From NCBI RefSeq assembly GCF_048128805.1, contig NC_136008.1:15975572-16039571 (forward strand): a stretch of 64,000 nt of DNA. Reading direction: 5' to 3'. This stretch comes from Centroberyx gerrardi (Eukaryota; Chordata; Actinopteri; Beryciformes; Berycidae). The position numbers and the translations under genes are program-made. Below the pieces are notes generated by a model, which was given only the letters and a program-made list of their open reading frames with translations, made no database searches and was not told the DNA's origin. Below are positions 40,527 through 52,708 of the stretch, piece after piece. Every line of letters begins with the position of its first letter. Within the stretch, counting starts at the first letter, position 1.

Positions 40527-40839
40527 CCCACACAAAGACAGTAATAATCCAATATTTGGATTTGTGAGAATTAACTAGAACTCCTGATTTATTTTATAAA
40601 CTTTGAGAATAGCCTGGCTAGTGGCAGTCAGACCTGCTGCACTGAACCACTGTTCCACGTTCGTTCATAAGCGCGCGCGCTGCATAACTGTTTAGCTTTG
40701 AATTTGAAAACAAACCGTCTCCAAATTTCCTTGGGTAACGTTAACAGTGTATGTAACCTACAAGAAAATATCGTTAATGTAAATTGAACTGAATTTCAAT
40801 GCAGGTTGGTTCTTTGCTTCAGCAAGAAAGCGTACTAAA
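40527..40839 (+). promoter_or_regulatory. Presumed 5' region of the SLC44 gene
   Basis: Contains a short CpG-rich patch (GCGCGCGCGC, about 40,671-40,680), and no clear TATA box. TTTCAATGCAG at 40,793-40,803 could be a splice acceptor for the exon carrying the start codon, in which case a non-coding first exon lies upstream. Transcription start is not visible. Confidence 0.35.
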
Positions 40840-41538
40840 ATGATTTACTCGGATGATGGTGAGTATCACTCGAGTGCAATTTTTACGCCGATTGAGTCCT
40901 GTAGTTAGATGTTGGTCACATTGCAACAGAAAATATACGCTAACGTTAGCAAAATGTCGAAACTCAAGTATGCAGAGAATGCCCTAATAACATATTATCC
41001 TATTACTCTAATATTATTGCAGGGTCTGCCGAGTTTACTGGACCGGTACTGGACCTGTTAACGCGAAGCAAAAGGTTTGTGCTGTCTTCTACAACAGACC
41101 GGAGTAGCTAGCTAGCTAACGTTACACCTAGCTATCATTTGAAAAAATATCAGTTAACATAGTGTGTGGGTTCTACGCTTCACTTTGGTTTAAGGTTCCC
41201 ATAAAATGACGAGATTTCAGAAAAACGACGCTCTAACGAAATGATTGACATGACAAAGTTCGAGATACTAAGTTAGGTTAAATGATGAACCTAGGTTAAA
41301 GTTAATGATTATTTTTTGGTCCAGAATGTAACGTTAATTGCATAAAGCGTTTAGTACGTTAGATATTCTCTTCAAAATTCAGTTATAGCATGTAGACCTA
41401 ATGTTAAATGTCTAACGTTATTTTGTCCCAGGTCGTGTACAGATATGCTGTGCTCAATTATCTTCCTCCTCGCTGTCACGGGCTTTATAGCGCTAGGAGT
41501 TATTGGTAAGAAATATTTCACCTGTAAGTTAATTCATT

Positions 41539-41618
<80 letters not shown>

Positions 41619-43017
41619 GAAGACATTTTATGGCAAGTTGTGGGCTTATGTAAACCCCCAGATAAATTGCCAAGATAGTGCTCTAATTTTGCTACTCCTA
41701 TGAGTGACCATCTATTTCAAACGCCCCCCTTTAGTCAACTCTCTTTTAAACTAAACTTGCTCTCTCTCCACTGACAGCCTGGCTACTTGGAGACTCTCGC
41801 AATATTCTGTTACCCAGGGACTCCGGTGGAATGTTTTGTGGAGCTGGAAAATATTTGTCAGTATCTTGTCTCTCTTTACATGCAAAAAACACACAAAAGA
41901 ATAATACAGTTATTACAAGGTTTTAATTGCGATTGCATTGATGAAAACCTACAAAAATCCTTCCCTTCCACTGTCAGGGACCGCCCCAACATGCTATATG
42001 TGGACTTGCTGAAGTGTGAAACGACGACTAACGTGATGCCTGCTGCGCTTGATGGTATAAAATGCCCAACAATGCAGGTAGACTTTCTTCTTCCTCTCTC
42101 ATATATGTAAAAACCCAACAATGCAGGTAAGACACAATACAAATATGATGCATGATGCTTGCCAGATAACCCCCCCCCCCACCCCTCCTTTTTTTTTCTC
42201 ATCTTTTTTTAATGACTGTCTCTGTCTTTCTCTCTCTCCTTTGTAGGTTTGTGTTAGTAAGTGTCCCTCTGAGTTCTGGATGCTGCCCCCTGATGCCTAT
42301 GAATCTGGTTCCCAGCCCAAAAACTTCTTTGACCAGCGGTACTGTGACCCCAGCCTTGACCTGGCCACCACCGAACTGGTACAATAATAGCATAGTTTGT
42401 ATTGTGTGGACTTGATCTCATAGTGCATTAACCTGGATGTATGTGCCTCTTCAGATAATTCAAGCATGTGAAGCACGTAATGTTATAATAAACTGTTGGA
42501 AAAAGGCCCTAATCAAAAGTCACAGGCTTCCTATTCTCATGTTTAATGCTACGCTTCCTCTTTTTCAGAGTATCCAAAAGATCCTTGATGAAGAACTGTG
42601 TCCATCTTTTTATGTCCCAAGCTTATCAAGTAAAGTGCCCCTCTTTTACAAATCCCTTTGTATACTTACCAAATCTTTGCATTCCTACCAAACATCAATT
42701 AGCCTAATTCTCATGACATATAACCAAAGTGCACAGGGTAAAGACAGAATGCTTATATATCCTGGAAATATTGAATGTAATTTTTAGTTAGACTAATGAT
42801 TTGATGTTTACTTTGTCCAGCTCGAGGAAAGTGTCTGCCCAGTCTAAGTGCCCTGAACTACATCCCTTCTAACTTTACTCTGCCTGGTATGGTCTCCATC
42901 AACCACACCCTCGCAAGCCTCACAGATGCCATCGGGTTGGTACCTATCTGCATCCTGAACGAATAATTTCTATGTTGGAACAGCCTAGAGAAAAAAAATC
43001 TTGTGTCTTCTACATCT

Positions 43018-43053
<36 letters not shown>

Positions 43054-46000
43054 CCTTCAGCTCTCTAATCACTGTCTACAACACCAAGCCCATACTTATG
43101 CAAATCTCTGAGGACTTTGTCTCTTCTTGGTACTGGATACTACTGTAAGTGTGATCTAAATAACTCTCATTTACCAAATAACAGACATCCATTTGTATGA
43201 CACTGATCTCTTGTGTTATTTCAGTGGTCTAATGTTGGCCATGGTCCTCAGTCTTTTCTTCATGCTGCTGTTGATGTATCCGCCCTTCATTGTGATCTCA
43301 ATATTCATTGTTGGAGTGCTAGCTCTAGGGGGCTACGGTAATACAGAACACATTTGCATTTTAATGCAATTGATTTGAATGCAAATATATCTGTTTCTAG
43401 GCTAGATTTATGATTCCATGTGATTGCGTTCCCCTCACACAGGAATATTTTACTGCTACTCAGAATATAAGTACTTCAGCACATCCAAACTGTCCATCAT
43501 GGATCTCAACTTCAGAACAAACGTCTCCGTTTACTTTCAAGTGAAGGAGACCTGGCTAGTATTCTGTGAGCTTCATAAACTATTATGTGGTGTTATGTCT
43601 TTCTATCATGAATATGGAATTTTTTGGTTGTGGTTAGTATTGTTGGGATGCTACAAACACTTATCTTTGTCTCTAGTGATCATGCTGATTGTGATTGAAG
43701 TCATTCTGGTGGTGATCCTAGACTGCTTCAGGAAGCGACTCTGTACTGCTGTGGCCCTTCTAGATGAGTCCAACAAGTGAGATTTCCACTTTCACATGAT
43801 AGTTATTGTTATGCCTGCCACAGGGCTATCCAATACACCTACAAGATCATTTGTAGATTATGTTTTGCCACTTTCAAGTTCACATTTTACGTCTTTTCTC
43901 ACTGGTGTTTTTAACGTTTCTGTAATAAGTGCTACCATTCCCCATTGCCCCTGGTTAAAACCAAAATACAACTAAAGGGGTGTCTTTGTTGCACAGGGCC
44001 ATAAGGTGCATGATGTCCACATTGGCTTACCCCCTGATCACCTTTTTACTGGTGCTGTTGTGTGGTTGCTACTGGGCAATGACTTCCTTCTTCCTGGCAA
44101 CCTCTGGAGCTCCGCTGTACAGGGTGGTGGCTCTCAACTCCTCTGCCAGTGGCTGCAGACTTATCAATAGCACAGACGAGTGTCACCCACAGGTAAAATA
44201 ATTTGACAATAGCGCTGTGTGGATTTGTTCTGTGCTTTCTAAATCACAAATAAAGTATCAAAGTGACTCTAACCTACTAGAGTTTTCCCCTCTCAACTTC
44301 CCATTTCCACCTCTTTACTCTGTTTTTCCTTTTCTTCCTTTTCCCATCAGACATTTGAATCTTCGGCCTACCCTCAATGCCCCTCTGTCCGCTGTATCTT
44401 CAATAAGTACGATGATGAAGGGGTATTCCAGCAGAACATCGTCTACCTGCATGTCTACAACACCGTTGCTTTCCTCTGGAGTGTCGTCTTTGTTATTGCC
44501 CTTGGCCAGTCCACTCTGGCAGGGACCTTTGCCTCGTACTACTGGGTGTTCAACAAGAGAGACATCCCTGCCTGCCGTGTGTACCAGGCCTTCATAAGGA
44601 CTCTATAGTAAGAGCTGCAAAACTTAACAGCATAGTGGTCTCCATAATGTGGTCCTGAACATTTTATATGTTACATACCTTTTAAAGGCACTCATATTTT
44701 TGTTGTTGTGTTTTTCTCCCTTTGAAAGCTTCCATTTTGGCTCTCTGGCATTAGGTTCACTACTGCTCACCATATTCCAGTTGCCAAGGATGATACTGGA
44801 GTGCCTTTACCACAAGTTTAAGGGTGAGGCCACCCCTAAAATTAATATTTGATACAAATTCTGATTATGTGAGTCTGTACTTCATAAACAGATCTCATTT
44901 TGGTTTTTATGTCTCCTCAGACTTTGAGGGGTCATGTGGACTGTTTGTATTCTCCCGTCTCCATTTTGGATTTTGGTGCTTTGGGCGCTTCCTGAATATC
45001 CTCAACCAAAATGCCTTTGTCATGGTAAGTCCTGTTAATGTTGCTATTCATTGACTTTGTCATCAAATACACTAATTATGTATCACTTTGCTCTGTTAGT
45101 GAAATAATGAATGTGCATATAATAATGTGTTATAGTAATGTGTGTTATTACTGTGATCATCAGATGGCCATTTATGGTGAAAACTTCTATAGTTCTGCTA
45201 GACTTGCCTCTGACCTGGTGATGAGGAATGTTGAGCGGTAGGTCTGCTGGACATTTTTCATAGGAGGGAAGTGCTTTCACATTCTGTCAGTTGTTGCTGA
45301 TATGCTCAATGTTTGTCCACAGGGTGGTGCTATTGGACCGTGTGACAGATGTGGTGCTGTTATTTTGCAAACTACTGGTGGTTGGACCAGTTGGTGAGGA
45401 AATAAAGCTGTATCTAATGTGATCAGTTTATCGGAAACTACAAATACGAGATTTAAACTCATCATATTACCTCATGACTCAAGTTTCTGTCTTCATTTCT
45501 TTCTTTCTTTCTAGGGGTGCTTTCTTTCTATGTCTTCTCTGGGAGAATCCGCTTGCCTGATGCCTTCCAGGCGGAGATGCTGAACTACTATTGGGTGCAA
45601 ATTGTTGTGAGTTCAAAAATAAATTGTGTTTGATAATGTTCACATTCTTGCCAAACTGGAATCGATTAGCACTCATATTGCTGTTTGTTTCATCTCAATA
45701 TTTAACACTAGTAAGGTGAAATAAAACAGTAAAATTTGGTTATCTGGGGGGTCATGTACTCATGACATGCTATTTACTAATAAGCAAATACCAGGGGTGT
45801 ACACATTTCTAGTGTTGCTCATTTAACACACTGTTTAATTCTGCTGTGTGCTAATGATATTTTGTCTAGATTGTGACGGTGGGAGCTTACATCATTGCTC
45901 AGGGCTTTTTCAGTGTCTACAGCATGTGTGTTAACACACTCTCCATCTGTCTTAGTGAGTACTACTGACCCAGTGCATCATTACTGAATCATCTCTATGT

Positions 46001-46194
46001 ACCAGTTACCAAAATCTCATTGTTACTCTCAACGTCATTAATGTAACCGTTGTTCTCTCCATTCTGTAGTGGAGGACCTGGAGAGGAATGATGGATCTTT
46101 GGAGAGGCCTTATTACTCCACCAGAAACCTGATGACCCTCCTTCACAAATCCAGGGGGGAGACCATAAAACAAGAAGCTGCACCTCTCTCCTAA
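40840..46194 (+). CDS. slc44a4-like: Choline-transporter-like protein (SLC44 family, CTL2/4/5 clade, most like CTL4)
   Basis: Multi-pass plasma-membrane solute carrier; relatives move choline or thiamine pyrophosphate. There are 21 coding exons: 40840-40858, 41023-41074, 41432-41505, 41778-41856, 41978-42077, 42247-42378, 42569-42629, 42821-42935, 43061-43144, 43225-43337, 43443-43565, 43677-43776, 43997-44192, 44351-44607, 44729-44823, 44921-45024, 45164-45237, 45323-45393, 45515-45606, 45870-45954, 46070-46194. All junctions are GT-AG and in phase, giving 716 aa, the family's usual length. Hallmarks in order: RSCTDMLC before TM1, CPTMQVCVSKCP in the large outer loop with sequons NFT and NHT, SEDFVSSWYWIL, KAIRCMMSTLAYPLITF, YWAMTSFFLATSG, ALGQSTLAGTFASYYW, MAIYGENF, LNYYWVQIV and the C-terminal EDLERNDGSLERPYY. 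MMST..YP and GSLERPYY point to CTL4 over CTL2/5, from memory only. In tetrapods no SLC44 gene lies between TWIST1 and MACC1. Confidence 0.93.
41544..41613. repeat. (CT)n microsatellite in SLC44 intron 3
   Basis: About 70 bases of CT repeat in the intron between coding exons 3 and 4. Confidence 0.97.
42243..43010 (+). repeat. Source block of the exon 6-8 duplication
   Basis: This part of the SLC44 gene (end of intron 5 to early intron 8) is duplicated at 39,391-40,158 over exactly 768 bases. Here the block is preceded by a normal pyrimidine tract (CTCTCTCCTTTGTAG) and followed by intron 8, so this is the functional copy. Confidence 0.93.
43021..43052. repeat. (GT)n microsatellite in SLC44 intron 8
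   Basis: About 31 bases of GT repeat just upstream of the exon 9 acceptor (CTTCAG at 43,055-43,060). Such runs near acceptors can influence splicing. Confidence 0.95.
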
Positions 46195-46569
46195 CCCTTT
46201 CTCCATCTCCGTACCCAGGTCTTCTCTGTCAGTTTCATTAAATATTCTCAGTGTTATCTGTTTGACCACTCTCTGTAGAGAGAAGTGCTCTGATGTAGTC
46301 TTTTGCTAACATATTGCCAGACTTTTGCAAAATCTCCAGTCTTGTCTTTTTTGTAATTGACAAGAAGAACATGTGACATAATCCAGAGACCAAATCTAAC
46401 CTTTGAAAATGTTTTTTTGCATTAATTATATATTTTCATTTCATTTTCAATGCATGATAAATATGCGCGAGTGCCCATGAGAAAGGTTTTTATGAGACCA
46501 GTTTTTCTCAATTCCAGCAATGTTTTTGGAGATAAGTTTTGTAGGACACTGACAAGATACATTAAATAT

Positions 46570-46575
46570 AATAAA
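46570..46575 (+). promoter_or_regulatory. Probable SLC44 polyadenylation signal (AATAAA)
   Basis: First canonical AATAAA downstream of the stop codon at 46,192-46,194, giving a 3'UTR of about 400 bases. T-rich sequence follows. Confidence 0.55.
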
Positions 46576-47030
46576 CAAACTAAGTGCATAATGCGTCATT
46601 GAAGAGGGTTTTTATTAAAAAATAGTGTAAGCCACTAGATCATAAATACACTACATGTCCACAAATAAATATCATACAACCAGACAATTACAGTTCATAT
46701 CAATTTTGTTTTAAAATAACCAGATGGTTTAAGTCCAAGTGTTACCTGTATGAAGACAGATGAAGCAGTCTTTACTGTCTTTTCTTGCTTTTTGTTGTAA
46801 CTGAAACTAGTGTAAGTTTTTACAACACTCTTTCCAGGAAATTATATGCAGGCTTCAGATGGCCCATCTTAGTTTGGGCACAAATATCTGTAGGACCCCT
46901 GTTCACCTTCTCATTACATTATTATTATTCTGTAATGCTTTTTGTTAATGTAATTTCTATTTTAAGATAGGATAACATGCTGCCATGGCATTTGTTTTGG
47001 GATACCACAGTTGAAATAATCTCTTAAGAA

Positions 47031-47296
47031 TAAGCTTCCCCATAAATGAAAAAGGAGGTCCAAGGCACTCAAGTGGATTAAGAAGATGCAAGCCGCAACA
47101 CGTATGTCACCAGCCAAGATAATGTTTTAGCCCAACTTAATAAAGACTCTGATAGTGGACTCTTAATCCACTTGAGTGCCTTGGACCTCCTTTTTCATTT
47201 TTGAAGACTTCAATCCCTGTCACCAAAGAGCACCAGTGGAAGATACCAAAGACACCTAAGTAGCGCTCCTCTTCTCTTTCTGTAAGCTTCCCCATA
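47031..47296. mobile_element. Small fold-back insertion with 14-bp target duplication
   Basis: The 14-mer TAAGCTTCCCCATA occurs at 47,031-47,044 and 47,283-47,296 and flanks a 238-base insertion, as a target-site duplication would. The insertion starts with one arm of a perfect 39-bp inverted repeat (47,045-47,083 and 47,161-47,199, separated by 77 bases) and then runs about 80 bases to an end reading CTCCTCTTCTCTTTCTG. A 14-base duplication suggests LINE-type endonuclease insertion, whereas the inverted repeat suggests a fold-back or MITE-like origin. I do not recognise the family. The perfect arms imply a young insertion or gene conversion. Confidence 0.7.
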
Positions 47297-47861
47297 TTTG
47301 AATTCAGTACAAGAAATTGCCTATTGTTCATGTTAATATGAATTTCTGTTTATATTTATAGGACAATAATGCAATAATAGCATTAATTAGACTAATACAG
47401 TTTAGACATTCCATCTCAGACTTAGTAGCCTATTTGTGTTCTTGTGACACGGAATATAGTATGGGTCTAGAACAGTCTAATCAATATTTGTGCACATGAA
47501 AGTAACCAGTAGATAAATTGTACTTGATCCTATTGTATCTGATCAGACCTAAAAAAAAATCTGGAATGTTTGAGTCCTGAACCTGAGAATGCACCCTTAT
47601 GTCCAGAAAACCCCCCTTGGTGTTCTAACAATCACATCATTATAGACTATTTTAGAAGGAGGCAGAACTGATCTTGGTGACTTTGTTGATTCAACCTTTA
47701 ACATAGTGATGATGACTTTTCATTGAATAAGACCTGCGGGATACTTGATCTTTCAGTAAATTCCTATAGAACAGAGACAACATGTTTCATGCGCGTGATT
47801 GTGTAGTTATGTCAGTTGTACAATTTGCTTTTCACATTTAGCAGTACCATTTTGAGCTTAC

Positions 47862-48110
47862 CTTCTCGCTCATTTTGTGGGAGCGGTGCGGTGAAAAATC
47901 CAGGAACATCCTCTGCTGTTCAGTACTGGCTAGTCAACAGGTGAGCCAGGTGAACAGAGCGCAGCCTCCAACGCTAACACTGGCCAGCACCACCATGGCT
48001 AGGTGGAGGGCTGGCAGGGTGTCTAGACGTCTACATTCTGCTCGCACAAACTGGATGCTGACGATGCCACTGATGAATCCACAGATACAGCAGGCAGAAA
48101 ATAGAATCAT
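47862..48110 (-). pseudogene. tmem196: tmem196 remnant exon with in-frame stop
   Basis: TMEM196 is a small four-pass membrane protein encoded next to MACC1 in vertebrates. This 249-base minus-strand exon covers the third and fourth membrane segments: it opens MILFSACCICGFISG after the acceptor CTGGACTGCCAG, continues through PALHLAMVVLASVSVGGC to WLTC, and ends HKMSEK before a good donor (AAG/GTAAGC, 47,861-47,856). Codon 59 is TGA (47,936-47,934) where the family has an Arg after WLTC; a CGA to TGA change explains it. The frame then continues in register (LASTEQQRMF), so the exon is otherwise intact. No convincing exon 1/2 or terminal exon was found on the minus strand in 48.1-52.5 kb or below 47.8 kb. 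It is most likely a gene dying after duplication. Confidence 0.8.
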
Positions 48111-51100
48111 CTGGCAGTCCAGAGGAAGGAGACTGGAAGGATATACCATGATGTGTAATTTGTATCAAGCTTGAGTTAAGTATCATTCAGACCCATCTTG
48201 GTCATACTTGACTATAAATACTGTAGCAACTGAACAGCCTGTGCCATTTTTATTATAAGCCAAACGCTTATACATGGCATGTTTAATGTACATTTATGAT
48301 CAAGGGTATTGCAAGTAATATGTACAATCAGTCCTGACTTATTTTTTGGCACATAATACACCACATAATCCACAGATTAAAAACTGCAAAAAGTTGTAAA
48401 TACATGCGTAACCAATTCATAATACTTTTATAAAATAATTGCCTCATTTATTTAAAGTATTGTTTTGTATTGTAAGTATTGTAATTATATTGTTTTAACA
48501 TACACCCACTGCACTCCATATAGGAAAAGCATCTGCCTGAGAGTGCCACCAGACTCCAGGTTATCTTCCATCCTTTCATCATTCCTTCAGATGAAGTCGG
48601 GTAAGAGTTGTATATCACCTTCAGTCTTGGGACAGTTTATGCTTTGAGTTGGAAAAGCATTAATCCATATGATACACAGGTCACCTGAACATGACAGGGC
48701 CTTGTTGCCCAGGTGTTGATGTGCTGATGTAATCCTCCAACTCTCTATGTTTGACTGTGAATTTTCCTTGGCAATGGAATCTTTAAATCCTCTTTTGCTG
48801 TTAATGAAAATGTTCAGGAACAATGTAATACCTGTAGAGAGTACAATATATAGTTAAAGCTGAATACCAAATAATTTTTCTATATATTACAAATACTGTA
48901 AGGTATAGGACTCACAGTAGGTCAGATTATAAGGAATATTTATACATTAACCAACAATCTGGTATATTTTGGATAGATGCTGTTATTAGTAGAGCAGCTA
49001 TTTTTATCTGAAATGATGGGCTGAAATGAACTTTGAAGTTTCTTAGGGTGGCCTATATTGTCTAATTTAGAGTTAGATGTAATCACATTGCGTAGCCAGT
49101 CCTTTGTGTATAGCTGGCAAAGTCTCTAGATGACCAAAATAATAAATGGTAAGAGGTGGAATATTCACTTCAGTCTTTACAAAAATGTAATGCCTTGTAC
49201 AGGCATAGATATTCATAATAATAAACTGTTATCTGCTCTCCCACTCTAACATTGCCTCGGATGCTATAAAAGGCCCCCACAACAAAAGTGGTCATATTTC
49301 ATTAGCCACAAAGTGTGATGCCTCAGTGCATCTGAAAAAAGGGAGACCTAAAAAGGCAGTGTCCATTTTTTCCTTGGTTGCCTTGGGCATTTTTCATTTT
49401 TTCCCCCCTCGTTTCACAGTAATGGGTGCCTCGGCTGAGTCCACCCCCTGTTGTGACAGCACAAGATACACTTTGACACAGCCTACAGTTAGGTGGTGAC
49501 AACCTGCCTTCTTCTCTCATTTTCCTATCATTGATGACATTTGAAACAAGGAGGCACACTCAAGAGCTCATTTGTACATTTTGTAAGCCTACAATCTGCT
49601 GGATTTTGAACTCTGTAAAGGTAATCAGTAATAATTAATTGATTTACATTTACATTAAGGTGACCTTCCCAATCCTGAAAGGATCTGAAAGTTATATCAC
49701 ATTTGAATTAATTCACAGTCATCTTATGGTAGTGTTTTGACAGCAGAGCAATATTAATAACAAACATCCACCTTAGCTGAAGGGTCTCATAGGTGCATGC
49801 TGTAGATACTTTAATTCAGTTGAATAAGTGTGGATGACAGAGAATTCATCCTGTAGTTGAGATTGATTTCAGTACATCAGACTATGTTCATCATCTTAGC
49901 TGTTACAGCTACAGCAGTAATGTTCAATATCTGATATTTAATAATTTAATCATTAACCTTTGACTCCTTAACTAAACGTAAAACAAAGCTGTTTAACGAT
50001 GATGAATCACATTTCTGAGCCAGAGGATCTAGATAATCTGGCTTTGAACTGAGAATCCTTCCTCTGAACTGCCCCTCACCCATTCTTAACTCTCACCAAA
50101 ACAGTAACCCTTTGTCCCGTGTCCCCTAATGAATTGGAAGGATGGAGTGAGCGCAGAGCAGTGCACTCCACAGGCCAGAGGGAGTCCAAACTCGACATTA
50201 GTTTCATTTCAGCAGTACCCTGCTCGTACAACATTTAACACAGTAATTGTGGTCGACTGTAACTGTTCTACCATCAGCTTAAGGTCAAGGTATATAATCA
50301 AGTTTTGAAGTCAGTCAGTTAAAGTTATAGTTCATACAGCTGACTTCATGATACTCTCAATCTGGTATTTTTGACTGCTCTTTGCATCTCCCCCTTTCAT
50401 TGTAAGTTCTGACTGCTAGAACTGGACTTCCTTAATGGTTCAGGAGAAATTACACTGTCCAATTAATTGGAGGGTTTTTACAATCAGTCAGAGAAAATGT
50501 TTTTCCCATTGAAAACTATCCCGCTAAATTATGTGGTACTGTTCCCTAATTGATTTTCACTTACTGCCAGAGCAATGACATATCTCTGGCTGACAAGGAG
50601 GTTTATAAAAGGGATATAAAACAAATAAGGATATGGCCCCTCTGTCTGATGGATGTTTATTTAAAATTATTGTTATTTTACTGAGAAAAAATATAACATC
50701 TCAGGAGTGAAGCGCAGATGATTTCCCTTTTGTCTCCTCACTATACAACTCTGGCCTGTGAAAGGATTCTTAGTCACCATAAATACATTAAACACAATGT
50801 TTAATGTCACAGCTTTTCAGCTCTTTTCTGCAACTTGAATGCACTGAGCCAGTCCTTGTCTTGACAGGATGTACTTGGTTCACAGCTTTTCAACTGCCAT
50901 TGATGGTCCCTTTAAAGTCTTTTATACAAAATGATCCTACATTCTCCTCAACCCTCACAAAAATATTTTTAAATATGGAAGCAAAACTACATACACTCAC
51001 TCTCTGAGAGGTCAGACATTAGGTCAATTGATTCTGTTGTTTGATATCTTTTCTTTTTACTTATTTGATTTGCTTTTCTGTGAGAGGAAACTGCAGGTGC

Positions 51101-51506
51101 ATTCACTCAGCTGACGCAGAGTAGGTTCAACATCCTGTGCTCTCTGTTTGGTAATATCACTGATAGGGAGCCAGCACACAATGCTCTCAGCTGAAACTGG
51201 CTTGAGCAAATAGAGTAGGGAAAAGCAAACAGTCAGAGAAAATCAATGGAAAACACTTGGCAGAAGTCCTTTGTTTCAATGACGTGATTTAACTTGGAAA
51301 ACTGTAAATGCATACTGGAGATGATACTATGCCACATAATATATTAAGTATTTAAATATGATTTAAATAACAATAAAATAATTGTATAGGATTTTATCTC
51401 TGGACATATGTGGCAATGTAACCAGCACACATTGTACTGACAGACTTTCTACAATATCTTTGTAAAATGCAAACAGATTAGTCTAAATAACACATTACAG
51501 TTAATA
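48111..51506. other. Intergenic, no gene seen
   Basis: AT-rich sequence between the tmem196 relic and the macc1 3' end. It was searched on the minus strand for missing upstream tmem196 exons (a start with MCTSG-like residues or a WSGVCFLLCG-like membrane segment) without success. Open frames are short and unsupported. Confidence 0.55.
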
Positions 51507-51512
51507 TTTATT
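51507..51512 (-). promoter_or_regulatory. macc1: Candidate macc1 polyadenylation signal (AATAAA)
   Basis: Minus-strand AATAAA about 1.2 kb downstream of the macc1 stop. It is the first canonical signal I noticed in that direction. The 3'UTR length is inferred. Confidence 0.35.
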
Positions 51513-52708
51513 CATATCTCATGCACCACAACACCATTTCAGTATCAAAGATAACAATCATATTCTTATAAATCAATGACTGAAGCCACTGACTACATGG
51601 CACCACTCTAAACACTGAGGTTTGTATTTGGCAGTAAAAACATCATTATGTAACGAGCATCAACACAATGAATAGTTGCAAAAGATGTAATGATTACATC
51701 ATATACTTTGTGAAATTATCTACTTTGTACATATCTAAAATAATACATCACAGTATAAAAATAGCAAATACAGTATTACTTATATTTTATGACACCTGCA
51801 TAGTAGCATCTTTACTAGTTGTTTTACTAGCATCAGGAAACTTAAAGTCATTGGTAGAACATTATCAGTTTTAGCACACAAACCTCAATTTACATTTATG
51901 AACTTTCAATTACACTTATTAGCTACCTTTGGAATGGATAGTCACCAAAGGTGTTCATCGTTATTGGTTTCTTGGCTCTCCATTCATCTGCTTATGTTTT
52001 CAAAACAGTCTAAAAATCCAAATGATACATATATTAATAGGGTCCAGGGTCCATACTGGTGATGTGGACGCTGGAAAGAAAAACGAGAACTGAATTCAGT
52101 GTCTGCTTGGAATTCTAGTAGTTAAAATGATAGGAATTAGAAAAGACCCTATAATCAAGTCCGTAGATGTGAACAGCATGTAAAAGACACTAGCTAGCTA
52201 GCTAATAGCTATGAGAAATCTAAAAGAACAGAAAAATAGGATCCAACGTATTTGACATATGATTAGAAATTGCATGCATTTCCAAAACTGAAAATGTTCT
52301 ACCAAATCTAAATTTCACTTTAAGGCTTTATCACATTGCATAGACGTACAGAGGAAAGTGACAAGCAACAATGCATTTTCTTGTTATCAGTATGAAGTGA
52401 CATTCCTTCACAACTCAAATAATGTCAGAGTGAAGTAGCTTAACGTCCATTCACCAAGTGAGACCTTCATTATAGTGCAAGTACCAGAATTAATTTGAAT
52501 ATATTTCCTTCCTTTCCTTCCTTTGTCTATGTAAAAAAATGAGTGAATCAAAGCAAGCAAGGCTATAGCACAATAGAAAGAGCTTAGTAACATCTTCATC
52601 AAAACCATGTTGCCTCTACACTGTAACATCTGCTGTGTAACAAAGACTCCAACTCTGTTTTCTCAAGTGCATGAAGGTGGTCATCACTAGAGTACGTTTT
52701 CCAAAGGA

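Noticed and set aside
41787-42110. 107-codon open frame over SLC44 exons 4-5
   Set aside because: It reads in a frame that retains intron 4; the spliced exons in their own phase explain the sequence.
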